Below, in pieces: positions 1 to 5,460 of a stretch of 6,520 nucleotides of DNA. Source of the DNA: an uncultured Clostridia bacterium. GTDB lineage: Bacteria; Bacillota_A; Clostridia; Oscillospirales; Oscillospiraceae. Position numbers and translations under genes: made by a program. The stretch spans positions 1 through 6,520 of the forward strand of contig CAMJQX010000088.1 of assembly GCA_946408145.1 (NCBI GenBank), read 5' to 3'. The notes under the pieces are model-generated. The model was not told the DNA's origin, did no database searches, and saw only the letters and a list, made by a program, of their open reading frames with translations. Each line of letters opens with the position of its first letter. The stretch's first letter is position 1.

Positions 1-57
1 AGTCCGAGCCGGGGAGAGCGCGAGAGGGCCTTGAGCGTCCCTTGAAAAAGGAGTATA

Positions 58-96
58 ATGAATCAGCAAGAGCTTTTTTGGAGGGATCACGATTGA
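58..96 (+). CDS. Possible 12-codon upstream ORF / leader peptide
   Basis: An ATG at 58 follows AAGGAG (48-53) by 4 bases and opens a 12-codon frame, MNQQELFWRDHD, ending at TGA 94-96. That stop overlaps the proposed TTG start of the AraC gene (93-95) in the arrangement TTGA, which is the classic geometry for translational coupling. The frame is different from the regulator's. It could instead be the true N-terminus of the regulator separated by a frameshift, or simply chance. No function is claimed for the peptide itself. Confidence 0.3.
   Translation: MNQQELFWRDHD
80..85 (+). promoter_or_regulatory. Shine-Dalgarno deciding a TTG start
   Basis: GGAGGG at 80-85 sits 7 bases before TTG 93. 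This is the reason for choosing TTG 93 as the start of the AraC regulator over the in-frame TTG at 42, whose own codons run through the AAGGAG of the upstream ORF and which has no ribosome-binding site in front of it. Confidence 0.6.
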
Positions 97-1043
97 ACGA
101 CACGCTGCTGAAAAAACTCTCCGCCCTTACGGACGAGGAGCGAAAGATCCTCGCCGGGGAGAGGCAGATCGACCGCAGCCTGTATATGGACGGGACGCGG
201 GATGTGATCTCCGGGGACAAGCTGCTTGAATCCGGGAGGATCATCACGATCCGTCCGCACACGCGCTTTATCGCCTTTCCCGAGCACACCCACGACTATG
301 TGGAGATGGTCTACATGTGCGCGGGACAGACGCGGCATACGGTGAATGGGACGGAGATCGTTCTCCGCGAGGGCGAGCTGCTGATGCTGGGGCAGAACGC
401 GCGCCAGTCCATTGCAGCGGCGGACGAAGGGGATGTGGCGGTAAATTTCATCGTGCGCCCGTCCTTTTTCTCCGGCACGCTCTCTTATCTCGGAGAAGAG
501 GAGACGCCCCTGCGCCGTTTTGTCGTGAGCTGCCTGACCGGACAGAACGAGACGGGTTTTCTGCTGTTTCATGTGGCGGACGTGCTGCCGATCCAGAACC
601 TGATCGAAAACCTGCTGTATACGCTGACGGAGAACATCCCCAACCGCCGCGGCATCCACCAGATGACGATGGGCCTCCTCTTTGCACAACTCCTCAACCA
701 TGCCGACACCCTGCAATTTGAGACGCCGGAGCAGAACGCCGCACTCTCCGTGCTTCGCTATATCGAGGAGCACTACGCGGACGGAAGCCTCACCGAGATC
801 GCCGCGCGCCTGCATTACGAGCTGCCGTACATCTCCCGCCTGATCCGACAGGCGACCGGGAAAAGCTATACCGAGCTCCTGCAGGAAAAGCGCCTGAGTC
901 AGGCGGCCTGGCTGCTGCGCAATACCGGCCGGAAGGTGGACGAAATCTCTGTCTCCGTCGGGTATGAGAATATAAGCTATTTTCACCGCCTGTTTGCCGC
1001 TCGCTTCGGGCAGTCTCCCAAACGATACCGAGACTGCAAATAA
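93..1043 (+). CDS. AraC-family transcriptional regulator with cupin sensor domain (probable rhamnose regulator)
   Basis: A cytoplasmic DNA-binding regulator of 316 residues from TTG 93. The N-terminal part has a cupin-like effector domain: the strand motif PEHTHDYVEM places His65 and His67 where the sugar-binding jelly roll starts, followed by GELLMLG. The last ~100 residues (about 218-316) are a typical AraC/XylS domain with two helix-turn-helix units: SLTEIAARLHYELPYISRLI and, near the end, VDEISVSVGYENISYFHRLF followed by FGQSPKRYR. The sequence before residue 1 (bases 42-92) is open but poorly supported as coding. The gene is co-directional with rhaB, only 84 bases away and with no terminator between, so it is likely the local activator of the rhamnose operon, in the role of RhaS/RhaR. 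The assignment of the ligand rests on context only; the family is clear. Confidence 0.85.
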   Translation: MNDTLLKKLSALTDEERKILAGERQIDRSLYMDGTRDVISGDKLLESGRIITIRPHTRFIAFPEHTHDYVEMVYMCAGQTRHTVNGTEIVLREGELLMLGQNARQSIAAADEGDVAVNFIVRPSFFSGTLSYLGEEETPLRRFVVSCLTGQNETGFLLFHVADVLPIQNLIENLLYTLTENIPNRRGIHQMTMGLLFAQLLNHADTLQFETPEQNAALSVLRYIEEHYADGSLTEIAARLHYELPYISRLIRQATGKSYTELLQEKRLSQAAWLLRNTGRKVDEISVSVGYENISYFHRLFAARFGQSPKRYRDCK

Positions 1044-1074
1044 AGACACTTTTTCGGTTAACTCACGACATTGG
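1036..1074 (+). promoter_or_regulatory. Weak candidate AraC-type tandem operator upstream of rhaB
   Basis: Two 17-base segments, 1036-1052 and 1058-1074, match at 9 of 17 positions in direct orientation, including a shared GACA (1045-1048 and 1067-1070) 22 bases apart. The downstream copy would overlap the proposed -35 (1071-1076) by 4 bases, as expected for a class II AraC-type activator site. The match is modest and the upstream half overlaps the end of the araC gene, so this is only a candidate. Confidence 0.25.
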
Positions 1075-1099
1075 AAAATCCCCCTTCATCCTTTAGAAT
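1071..1099 (+). promoter_or_regulatory. Candidate sigma-A promoter of the rhaB operon
   Basis: TTGGAA (1071-1076) and TAGAAT (1094-1099) are separated by 17 bases. The -10 matches 5 of 6 consensus bases and the -35 matches 4 of 6. Transcription would start near 1106. The spacer, the -10 and the start site all lie within the perfect palindrome 1077-1123. Confidence 0.5.
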
Positions 1100-1123
1100 G
1101 CAGATAAAGGATGAAGGGGGATT
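1077..1123. repeat. Perfect 19-bp inverted repeat covering rhaB promoter core and RBS
   Basis: Arms 1077-1095 and 1105-1123 are exactly complementary over 19 bases (AATCCCCCTTCATCCTTTA and its complement), with a 9-base centre at 1096-1104. The right arm contains the rhaB Shine-Dalgarno, AAGGGGG at 1114-1120, seven bases before ATG 1128. There is no T-run after it, so it is not an intrinsic terminator. In an RNA reading through from the araC gene, the hairpin would bury the ribosome-binding site. In an RNA starting near 1106, the left arm would be missing. As DNA it could also be an operator. Confidence 0.85.
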
Positions 1124-1127
1124 CAAT

Positions 1128-2396
1128 ATGAAGACTTACCTTGCAATCGACATCGGCGCGTCCTCCGGGCGGCACATCATCGGCTGGGCGGAGAACGGCA
1201 AAATCATGACCGAAGAGCTCTACCGCTTCCCGAACGGCGTGACCGAGCTGGACGGGCACCTGACCTGGGACATCGATGCGCTGCTCGGGCATGTGAAGCG
1301 CGGTATTGAGATCGCAAAGGAAAAGCATCCGGACATTGAGAGCCTCTCGATCGATACCTGGGGCGTGGACTACGTGCTGCTGCGCGGCGGCCAGGAGGTC
1401 CGCCCCTGCTATGCCTACCGCGACAGCCGCACCGAAACGGTCATCCCGCAGGTGCATGAGAAGATCTCCTTTTCGGAACTCTATCGGCACACGGGCATCC
1501 AGTTCCAGCCCTTCAACACCATCTATCAGCTCTGTGCGGACAAAGAGGCCGGGCGGCTCGAGGGCGTCACAGATTTTTTGATGATCCCCGAGTACCTGAT
1601 GTACAAGCTCTGCGGCGTCAAGTCCCACGAGTATACCAACGCCACCACCGGCGGCATGGTCTCCGCCGAGACCGGCGAGTATGACGGCGACATCATCAAG
1701 GCGCTCGACCTGCCGGAGCACCTGTTCTGCAAGCTCCAGCAGCCCGGCACCGTGATCGGCGAATATGAGGGCATGAAGCTCGTACTCTGCGCGACGCACG
1801 ACACCGGCTCCGCCGTGGAGGGTATCCCGATGGACGAGGATGCGCCGTATATCTCCTCCGGCACCTGGTCGCTGCTGGGCGTCAAAACGGCAAAGCCCAT
1901 CACAAACGCCGCGAGCGAGCTTGCCAACTGGTCGAACGAGGGCGGCGTGGGCTACAACCGCTACCAGAAGAACATCATGGGGATGTGGCTGGTCAACCGT
2001 CTGCGCGCCGAGCTCTGTCCGGACAAGCCCTGGGGCGAGATCACGGCCGAGGCGGAAAAGAGCCGCTTTGAGGAGACCGTGGATGCGAACGCCCAGTGCT
2101 TCCTCGCCCCGGAGAGCATGAAGGCCGCTTTTGACGCGGCGCTGAGCATGAAACCGCAGAGCGTGGGCGACTACTTCCGCTGTGCCTACCGCAGCCTGGC
2201 GCTCTCGTACATGGACGCGATCCAGGAGCTGCAGCACAACACCGGCAAACACTACGACAGCATCTACATCGTCGGCGGCGGCGCGAAGAACGCCTTCCTC
2301 AACGCTCTCACGGAGAAGGCCACCGGTAAAAAAGTGATCGCCCTGCCCATCGAGGCCACCGCCATCGGAAACCTGAATATCCAGATGAGCCTGTAG
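1128..2396 (+). CDS. rhaB: Rhamnulokinase (FGGY kinase), C-terminus apparently shortened
   Basis: Cytoplasmic ATP-dependent kinase that phosphorylates L-rhamnulose at C1. Typical rhamnulokinase motifs are present: the N-terminal phosphate-binding DIGASSGR (residues 8-15), SIDTWGVDYVLL, AYRDSRT, the catalytic-base region ATHDTGSAV with Asp225, SSGTWSL around 243-248, and the ATP-site GGGAKN at 383-388 followed by PIEATAIGN. ATG 1128 is chosen because AAGGGGG at 1114-1120 precedes it; an in-frame TTG at 1071 would translate the palindrome. The protein is 422 residues, while E. coli and Bacillus RhaB are about 485-490. It stops seven residues after AIGN, where homologues usually continue for some 30-40 residues. 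The final CTG TAG codons coincide with the first bases of the palindromic repeat at 2392-2458, so the end may have been replaced by that element. The active site is intact, so it may still work; a naturally short subfamily is the alternative. Confidence 0.93.
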   Translation: MKTYLAIDIGASSGRHIIGWAENGKIMTEELYRFPNGVTELDGHLTWDIDALLGHVKRGIEIAKEKHPDIESLSIDTWGVDYVLLRGGQEVRPCYAYRDSRTETVIPQVHEKISFSELYRHTGIQFQPFNTIYQLCADKEAGRLEGVTDFLMIPEYLMYKLCGVKSHEYTNATTGGMVSAETGEYDGDIIKALDLPEHLFCKLQQPGTVIGEYEGMKLVLCATHDTGSAVEGIPMDEDAPYISSGTWSLLGVKTAKPITNAASELANWSNEGGVGYNRYQKNIMGMWLVNRLRAELCPDKPWGEITAEAEKSRFEETVDANAQCFLAPESMKAAFDAALSMKPQSVGDYFRCAYRSLALSYMDAIQELQHNTGKHYDSIYIVGGGAKNAFLNALTEKATGKKVIALPIEATAIGNLNIQMSL

Positions 2397-2458
2397 GGGC
2401 GCTTCACGAAGCGCCCGTCGCATGTCGACAGGCGGGCCGTTCGTGAACGGCCCCTACA
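2392..2458. repeat. 67-bp MITE-like palindromic repeat between rhaB and the isomerase gene
   Basis: The unit is bounded by 9-bp terminal inverted repeats, TGTAGGGGC (2392-2400) and GCCCCTACA (2450-2458). It contains two internal near-perfect hairpins: GGGCGCTTC/GAAGCGCCC (2397-2405, 2408-2416) and GGGCCGTTC/GAACGGCCC (2434-2442, 2445-2453). It encodes nothing. It looks like a small dispersed non-autonomous element of the kind common in Oscillospiraceae genomes (from memory, not searched). It supplies the stop codon of rhaB and ends 6 bases before the AAGGAGG of the next gene. Confidence 0.75.
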
Positions 2459-2480
2459 TAATAAAAGGAGGTTCCACATC

Positions 2481-3902
2481 ATGATAGTTGAAACCAGAGC
2501 CCGCATCGGCGTGTTCTCCATCGCGCTGGGCGCCTATCTGCCCCAGTTCCCGAGCCTCGTGCCGGAATTCGAGAGCCAGTACGAGGACTTCAAAAAGCGC
2601 ATCCCCGACACGGTCGAGCTGATCGACGGCGGCCTCGTCACCACCAAGGAAAAGGCAATGGCCGCGGGCGACAAGTTCCGCGCGGCGGACGTCGATCTCG
2701 TGATCCTCCAGCTTCTGACCTACGCGACCAGCTACAACATGCTTCCCGCCGTGCGCGATCTGGACGTGCCCGTGGTGCTGGTGAACCTTCAGAAGAAGCT
2801 GGCCCCGGACTATGCCAACACCGACACCGCGACCTGGCTCGGCGAGCTCTACGCCTGCGGCGCGGTGGGTGAGATGGTGGCCGATCTCGAGCGCGCGGGC
2901 AAGCGCCACGCCGTGCTCACCGGCGTCGTCGAGGGCGGAGACCCGGAGGTCGACCGCGAGATCGCCGACTGGTGCAAGGCCGCCCAGGTGAGAAGGCGCT
3001 TCCGCGACACGAACCTCGCGCAGATCGGCCGCCCCTATCCCGGCATGATGGACCTGTACATCGACGAAACGAACCTCTATCACAGGATGTGGCTCTACAC
3101 CAAGCAGTTCGACTGGGAGAAGATGTGGGCCATCGCCGACGACATCACCGACGAGGAAGCCATCCGCGCGAAGGCGCAGGACATCCTCGACACCTTCGAC
3201 ATCGAGGGCGGCAGCACGATCGAGAAGGTCTGGGACATGGCGCGCTACGTCGTGGCCTTCGAGCGCTGGGTCAGGGACGAGCAGCTCGGCTTTGTGGCCT
3301 CCCACTATGACGGCTTCGCCCAGGGCGTGGCCGGCAAGCTCGACTCCATGCTGATCCCGGCCTTCTCCATGCTGATCAAGCAGGGCACCGCCTGCGCGGT
3401 TGAGGGCGACATCAAGGTCGCCATGGCGATGTCCATCCTCAAAACCATCTCCGGCATGGGGCAGCTCTCCGAGATGTACTCCATCGACTTCCCGGCGGAC
3501 ATCTGCATCATCGGCCATTCCGGCAGCGGCGACGCGGACTTCTCGCTGGAAAAGAAACCCACGATGAAGATCGTCCCGGTCTTCCACGGCAAGACCGGCG
3601 GCGGCTATCTCACCCAGTTCTACCCCGCGCCCGGCCCCGTGACCTACCTCGGCATCACACAGGACCGCGACGGTCACTTCAAGTTTGTCGTCGCAGAGGG
3701 CGTCAACGAGCCCGGCCCCATCTTCACCTTCGGCGACACCAACATGCGCACCCGCTTCACCTGCGGCGCGCGTGAGTTCTGCAACCGCTGGAGCGAGGCG
3801 GGCCCCACCCACCACATGGCCGCCGCGTCCGGCAGCCACATCGACACCATCCTCAAGGTCGCGAAGATCTTCAACGTCCCTGTGGATATCATTACGAGGT
3901 AA
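2481..3902 (+). CDS. L-arabinose/L-fucose isomerase family protein, proposed L-rhamnose isomerase
   Basis: A 473-residue cytoplasmic sugar isomerase of the AraA/FucI superfamily; start ATG 2481 follows AAGGAGG (2465-2471) by 9 bases. The C-terminal half aligns by eye with AraA: LSEMYSID places Glu331 at the first metal ligand, GHSGSGDAD gives Asp351 or Asp353 near the second, PVFHGKTGGG gives His369, and GPTHH gives His444/His445 before a DIITR end that resembles the AraA terminus. The second ligand being Asp, not the Glu of AraA, is more like FucI (Glu/Asp/His). The N-terminal half (ILQLLTYATSYNML, VPVVLVNLQ) is the Rossmann-like part of the fold. It lies between kinase and aldolase in a rha operon, so the likely reaction is L-rhamnose to L-rhamnulose, doing the job of the unrelated TIM-barrel RhaA. 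The family is secure; the substrate is inferred from context, and L-fucose or another 6-deoxyaldose is possible. Confidence 0.85.
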   Translation: MIVETRARIGVFSIALGAYLPQFPSLVPEFESQYEDFKKRIPDTVELIDGGLVTTKEKAMAAGDKFRAADVDLVILQLLTYATSYNMLPAVRDLDVPVVLVNLQKKLAPDYANTDTATWLGELYACGAVGEMVADLERAGKRHAVLTGVVEGGDPEVDREIADWCKAAQVRRRFRDTNLAQIGRPYPGMMDLYIDETNLYHRMWLYTKQFDWEKMWAIADDITDEEAIRAKAQDILDTFDIEGGSTIEKVWDMARYVVAFERWVRDEQLGFVASHYDGFAQGVAGKLDSMLIPAFSMLIKQGTACAVEGDIKVAMAMSILKTISGMGQLSEMYSIDFPADICIIGHSGSGDADFSLEKKPTMKIVPVFHGKTGGGYLTQFYPAPGPVTYLGITQDRDGHFKFVVAEGVNEPGPIFTFGDTNMRTRFTCGAREFCNRWSEAGPTHHMAAASGSHIDTILKVAKIFNVPVDIITR

Positions 3903-3906
3903 AAAA

Positions 3907-4030
3907 TTCCTTCCCCTTGAGGGGAAGGTGGCCCACAGGGCCGGATGCGGTGTCATTTTACGACCGCTCAAAGGAACGCACGCCCCTCATCAGTCGGCTT
4001 CGCCGACAGCTTCCCCCGAGGGGGAAGCCT
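3907..4030. repeat. ~124-bp dispersed palindromic repeat between isomerase gene and rhaD
   Basis: The gap is filled by a chain of hairpins: CCTTCCCC/GGGGAAGG (3909-3916, 3921-3928) with TTGA loop, GGCCC/GGGCC (3930-3934, 3938-3942), GTCGGC/GCCGAC (3993-3998, 4002-4007), and GCTTCCCCC/GGGGGAAGC (4009-4017, 4020-4028). The two ends form imperfect terminal inverted repeats, and GGATGCGGTG inside the left half partly pairs with GCCCCTCATC in the right half. It is unrelated in sequence to the repeat at 2392-2458. It ends just before the rhaD ribosome-binding site. It resembles multicopy elements I associate with Oscillospiraceae; copy number cannot be seen here. Exact ends are approximate. Confidence 0.7.
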
Positions 4031-4049
4031 ATATGGAAAGGAGATTACT

Positions 4050-4877
4050 ATGAAAGTTCTGGACGCTGAATTTGTAAAAGGCTTCATGCGTATGTGCGAC
4101 GACGGCTGGCTGCAGGGCTGGCACGAGCGCAACGGCGGCAACCTCAGCTACCGCATAAAGACCGATGAGATCGAATCCGTCCGTGATGAGCTCGTCCCCG
4201 GTGAGTGGAAGCCCATCGGCACCAGCGTGCCCAGGCTCGCGGGCGAGTACTTCCTCGTCACCGGCTCCGGCAAATATTTCCGCAACGTCACCATCAAGCC
4301 CGAGGACAGCTTCTGCATCATCGAGCTCGACGGCAAGGGCGAGAACTACCGCGTCTGCTGGGGGCTGGTCAACGGCGGGCGTCCTACCAGCGAGCTGCCG
4401 AGTCACCTCATGAACCACGAGGTCAAGGTCATCGCCACCAATGGCAGGCACAGAGTCATCTATCACTGCCACCCGGCCAATACCATCGCCCTGACCTTCG
4501 TCCTGCCCCTGACCGACGAGGCCTTCACCCGCGAGCTGTGGGAGATGGCGACCGAGTGCCCGGTCGTATTCCCGGACGGCATCGGCGTCGTGCCCTGGAT
4601 GGTCCCCGGCGGCCGCGATATCGCGGTGGCGACCAGCGAGCTCATGAAGAAGTATGACGTGGCGATCTGGGCGCACCACGGCATGTTCTGCTCCGGCGAG
4701 GACTTCGACCTCACCTTCGGCCTGATGCACACGGTCGAGAAGAGCGCCGAGATCCTGGTCAAAGTCCTGTCCATGCAGCCCTGCAAGCGCCAGACCATCC
4801 AGCCCGACGACTTCCGCCGCCTGGCGAAGGACTTCAATGTCACCCTGCCCGAGCAGTTCCTGTTCGAGAAAAACTGA
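4050..4877 (+). CDS. rhaD: L-rhamnulose-1-phosphate aldolase (class II, zinc)
   Basis: Cleaves L-rhamnulose-1-phosphate into dihydroxyacetone phosphate and L-lactaldehyde in the cytoplasm. The 275-residue length fits RhaD (274 in E. coli), not the shorter FucA (~215). Key residues are all present at a constant offset of two from E. coli RhaD: catalytic Glu115 in GRPTSELPSH, zinc ligands His139 and His141 in YHCHPAN, and His210 in AIWAHHGMF. The glycine-rich N-terminal NGGNLSYR and the phosphate-binding VTGSGKYF are also visible. ATG 4050 follows AAAGGAG (4037-4043) by 6 bases; the upstream in-frame extension to 3945 runs through the palindromic repeat and is rejected. It is the last gene of the operon. 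Its stop overlaps the open frame of a decayed phage holin, so the 3' end lies at an old recombination junction, but the protein looks full length. Confidence 0.95.
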   Translation: MKVLDAEFVKGFMRMCDDGWLQGWHERNGGNLSYRIKTDEIESVRDELVPGEWKPIGTSVPRLAGEYFLVTGSGKYFRNVTIKPEDSFCIIELDGKGENYRVCWGLVNGGRPTSELPSHLMNHEVKVIATNGRHRVIYHCHPANTIALTFVLPLTDEAFTRELWEMATECPVVFPDGIGVVPWMVPGGRDIAVATSELMKKYDVAIWAHHGMFCSGEDFDLTFGLMHTVEKSAEILVKVLSMQPCKRQTIQPDDFRRLAKDFNVTLPEQFLFEKN

Positions 4878-5142
4878 TATTTTTATCTATGACCGGCTCA
4901 AGTGGCTCGCGGTCATCGTCCTCCCCGCCATCGGCGCGCTGTACACCGGTCTCAGCCAGATCTGGGCCCCGCCCTGCGCCGCGGAGATCCCGGCCGCCAT
5001 CACCGTGCTCCGCACCTTCCCCCGCGCGGTGCGCTGTATTCCCCCCGCAGAGTACAACAAAGACGCCGCAGCGAGCATGTCCGACTTCAACACATGTCAC
5101 GGCACGCACGAGGCCTCTGAGGGCGCCGATTCTGCTGTATAA
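4876..5142 (+). pseudogene. Decayed phage holin remnant
   Basis: The frame from 4876 reads DIFIYDRLKWLAVIVLPAIG and continues ALYTGLSQIW, which closely resembles the first membrane helix of small two-helix Firmicutes phage holins (pattern YDxLKWLAxIVLPAxxxLYxxLxxIWGLPY). The next part, AAITVLRTFPRAVRCIPPAEYNKD, keeps the frame and the final AEYNKD (to 5064) of such holins, but the second helix, usually like TFLGALLGISSAEYNKD, is broken by Pro, Arg and Cys. There is no start codon of its own; the only in-frame ATG (4837) lies inside rhaD with no clear ribosome-binding site. After 5064 the frame runs on without recognisable similarity to TAA 5140-5142. Family recognition is from memory of the pattern. 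This is the only prophage trace visible in the window. Confidence 0.65.
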
Positions 5143-5164
5143 CAGACTGTGTAACAGCAGAATC
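5128..5164. repeat. 11-bp inverted repeat at the end of the holin remnant
   Basis: Arms GATTCTGCTGT (5128-5138) and ACAGCAGAATC (5154-5164) are perfectly complementary around a 15-base centre that can pair further (CAG/CTG). No T-run follows on either strand, so it is not a convincing terminator. It may be a relic of the phage segment or an auxiliary 3'-end structure of the rha transcript. Confidence 0.5.
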
Positions 5165-5204
5165 TTCGCCGCCATTCAAGACCATTTTCGCCGAAGATCT
5201 TCCG

Positions 5205-5262
5205 GAATGGCAAAAAGCCGGGAAGCCTTGATTTTTCAAGGCTTCCCGGCTTTTTGCCATTC
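5205..5262. terminator. Bidirectional intrinsic terminator between convergent units
   Basis: A perfect 27-bp inverted repeat (5205-5231 and 5236-5262) with a TTTT loop. The GC-rich inner stem (AAGCCGGGAAGCC and complement) is flanked by an A5 tract at 5212-5216 and a T5 tract at 5251-5255, giving a U-run on both strands. It lies between the 3' end of the rha operon (+) and the AraC gene (-), so it can end transcripts from both sides. Confidence 0.9.
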
Positions 5263-5455
5263 TCTTTCCGGTCCGAGCGGCCGGATCTGAACCAGCATCT
5301 CTCAACCCCCCTCGACCCAAAGGGTTTATTTGCCCGCAAAACAGTTCGCTACGTCCGCTTTCTTCCGGAGGATCTGTACGCCAAGCTCGCGCTGGGCGGC
5401 ATGACAGAAAGGATCGCCCGGTCCGTTTCAGCAGCGGGCGAAGAGCCTGGCTCTG
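5263..5455. other. Noncoding spacer between terminator and minus-strand AraC gene
   Basis: With the terminator and the segment upstream of it, 5143-5455 is about 310 bases with no gene I can support. A + frame is open from 5254 to 5595 but runs antisense into the AraC gene and shows no domain; its stretch RSERPDLNQHLSTP resembles spurious translations of structured DNA. A T-arm-like hairpin (5280-5296, minus strand) has no matching tRNA body. Confidence 0.5.
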
Positions 5456-5460
5456 TCATG
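5400..5460. repeat. Nested inverted repeats over the stop codon of the minus-strand AraC gene
   Basis: CATGACAGA (5400-5408) and TCTGTCATG (5452-5460) are perfect complements, with TCGCCCG/CGGGCGA (5414-5420, 5435-5441) nested inside. The stop codon of the AraC gene (5456-5458) lies in the outer arm. This would fold as a branched 3'-end structure in the AraC mRNA. There is no U-run. Confidence 0.45.

Noticed and set aside
1077..1123. The palindrome as an intrinsic terminator after the araC gene
   Set aside because: No T-run follows the right arm on the + strand; the sequence goes straight into the rhaB start codon.
1086..2423. Minus-strand open frame of 445 codons opposite rhaB
   Set aside because: Shadow of a GC-rich gene: no domain, no ribosome-binding site, and composition typical of antisense frames.
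2454..3971. Long minus-strand open frame of 505 codons opposite the isomerase gene
   Set aside because: It mirrors the codon structure of the GC-rich gene on the other strand, is low-complexity (rich in Val, Gly, Ala, Asp, His, Arg), has no recognisable domain, and runs across the palindromic repeat.
3945..4049. N-terminal extension of rhaD to ATG 3945
   Set aside because: The extra 35 residues are a translation of the palindromic repeat; ATG 4050 has AAAGGAG at good spacing and gives the usual RhaD length and residue numbering.
5280..5296. tRNA T-arm-like hairpin on the minus strand (GCTGG TTCAGAT CCGGC)
   Set aside because: The loop lacks the standard A at position 58, and no acceptor, D-arm or anticodon arm could be fitted upstream, so no tRNA or clear tRNA relic is called.
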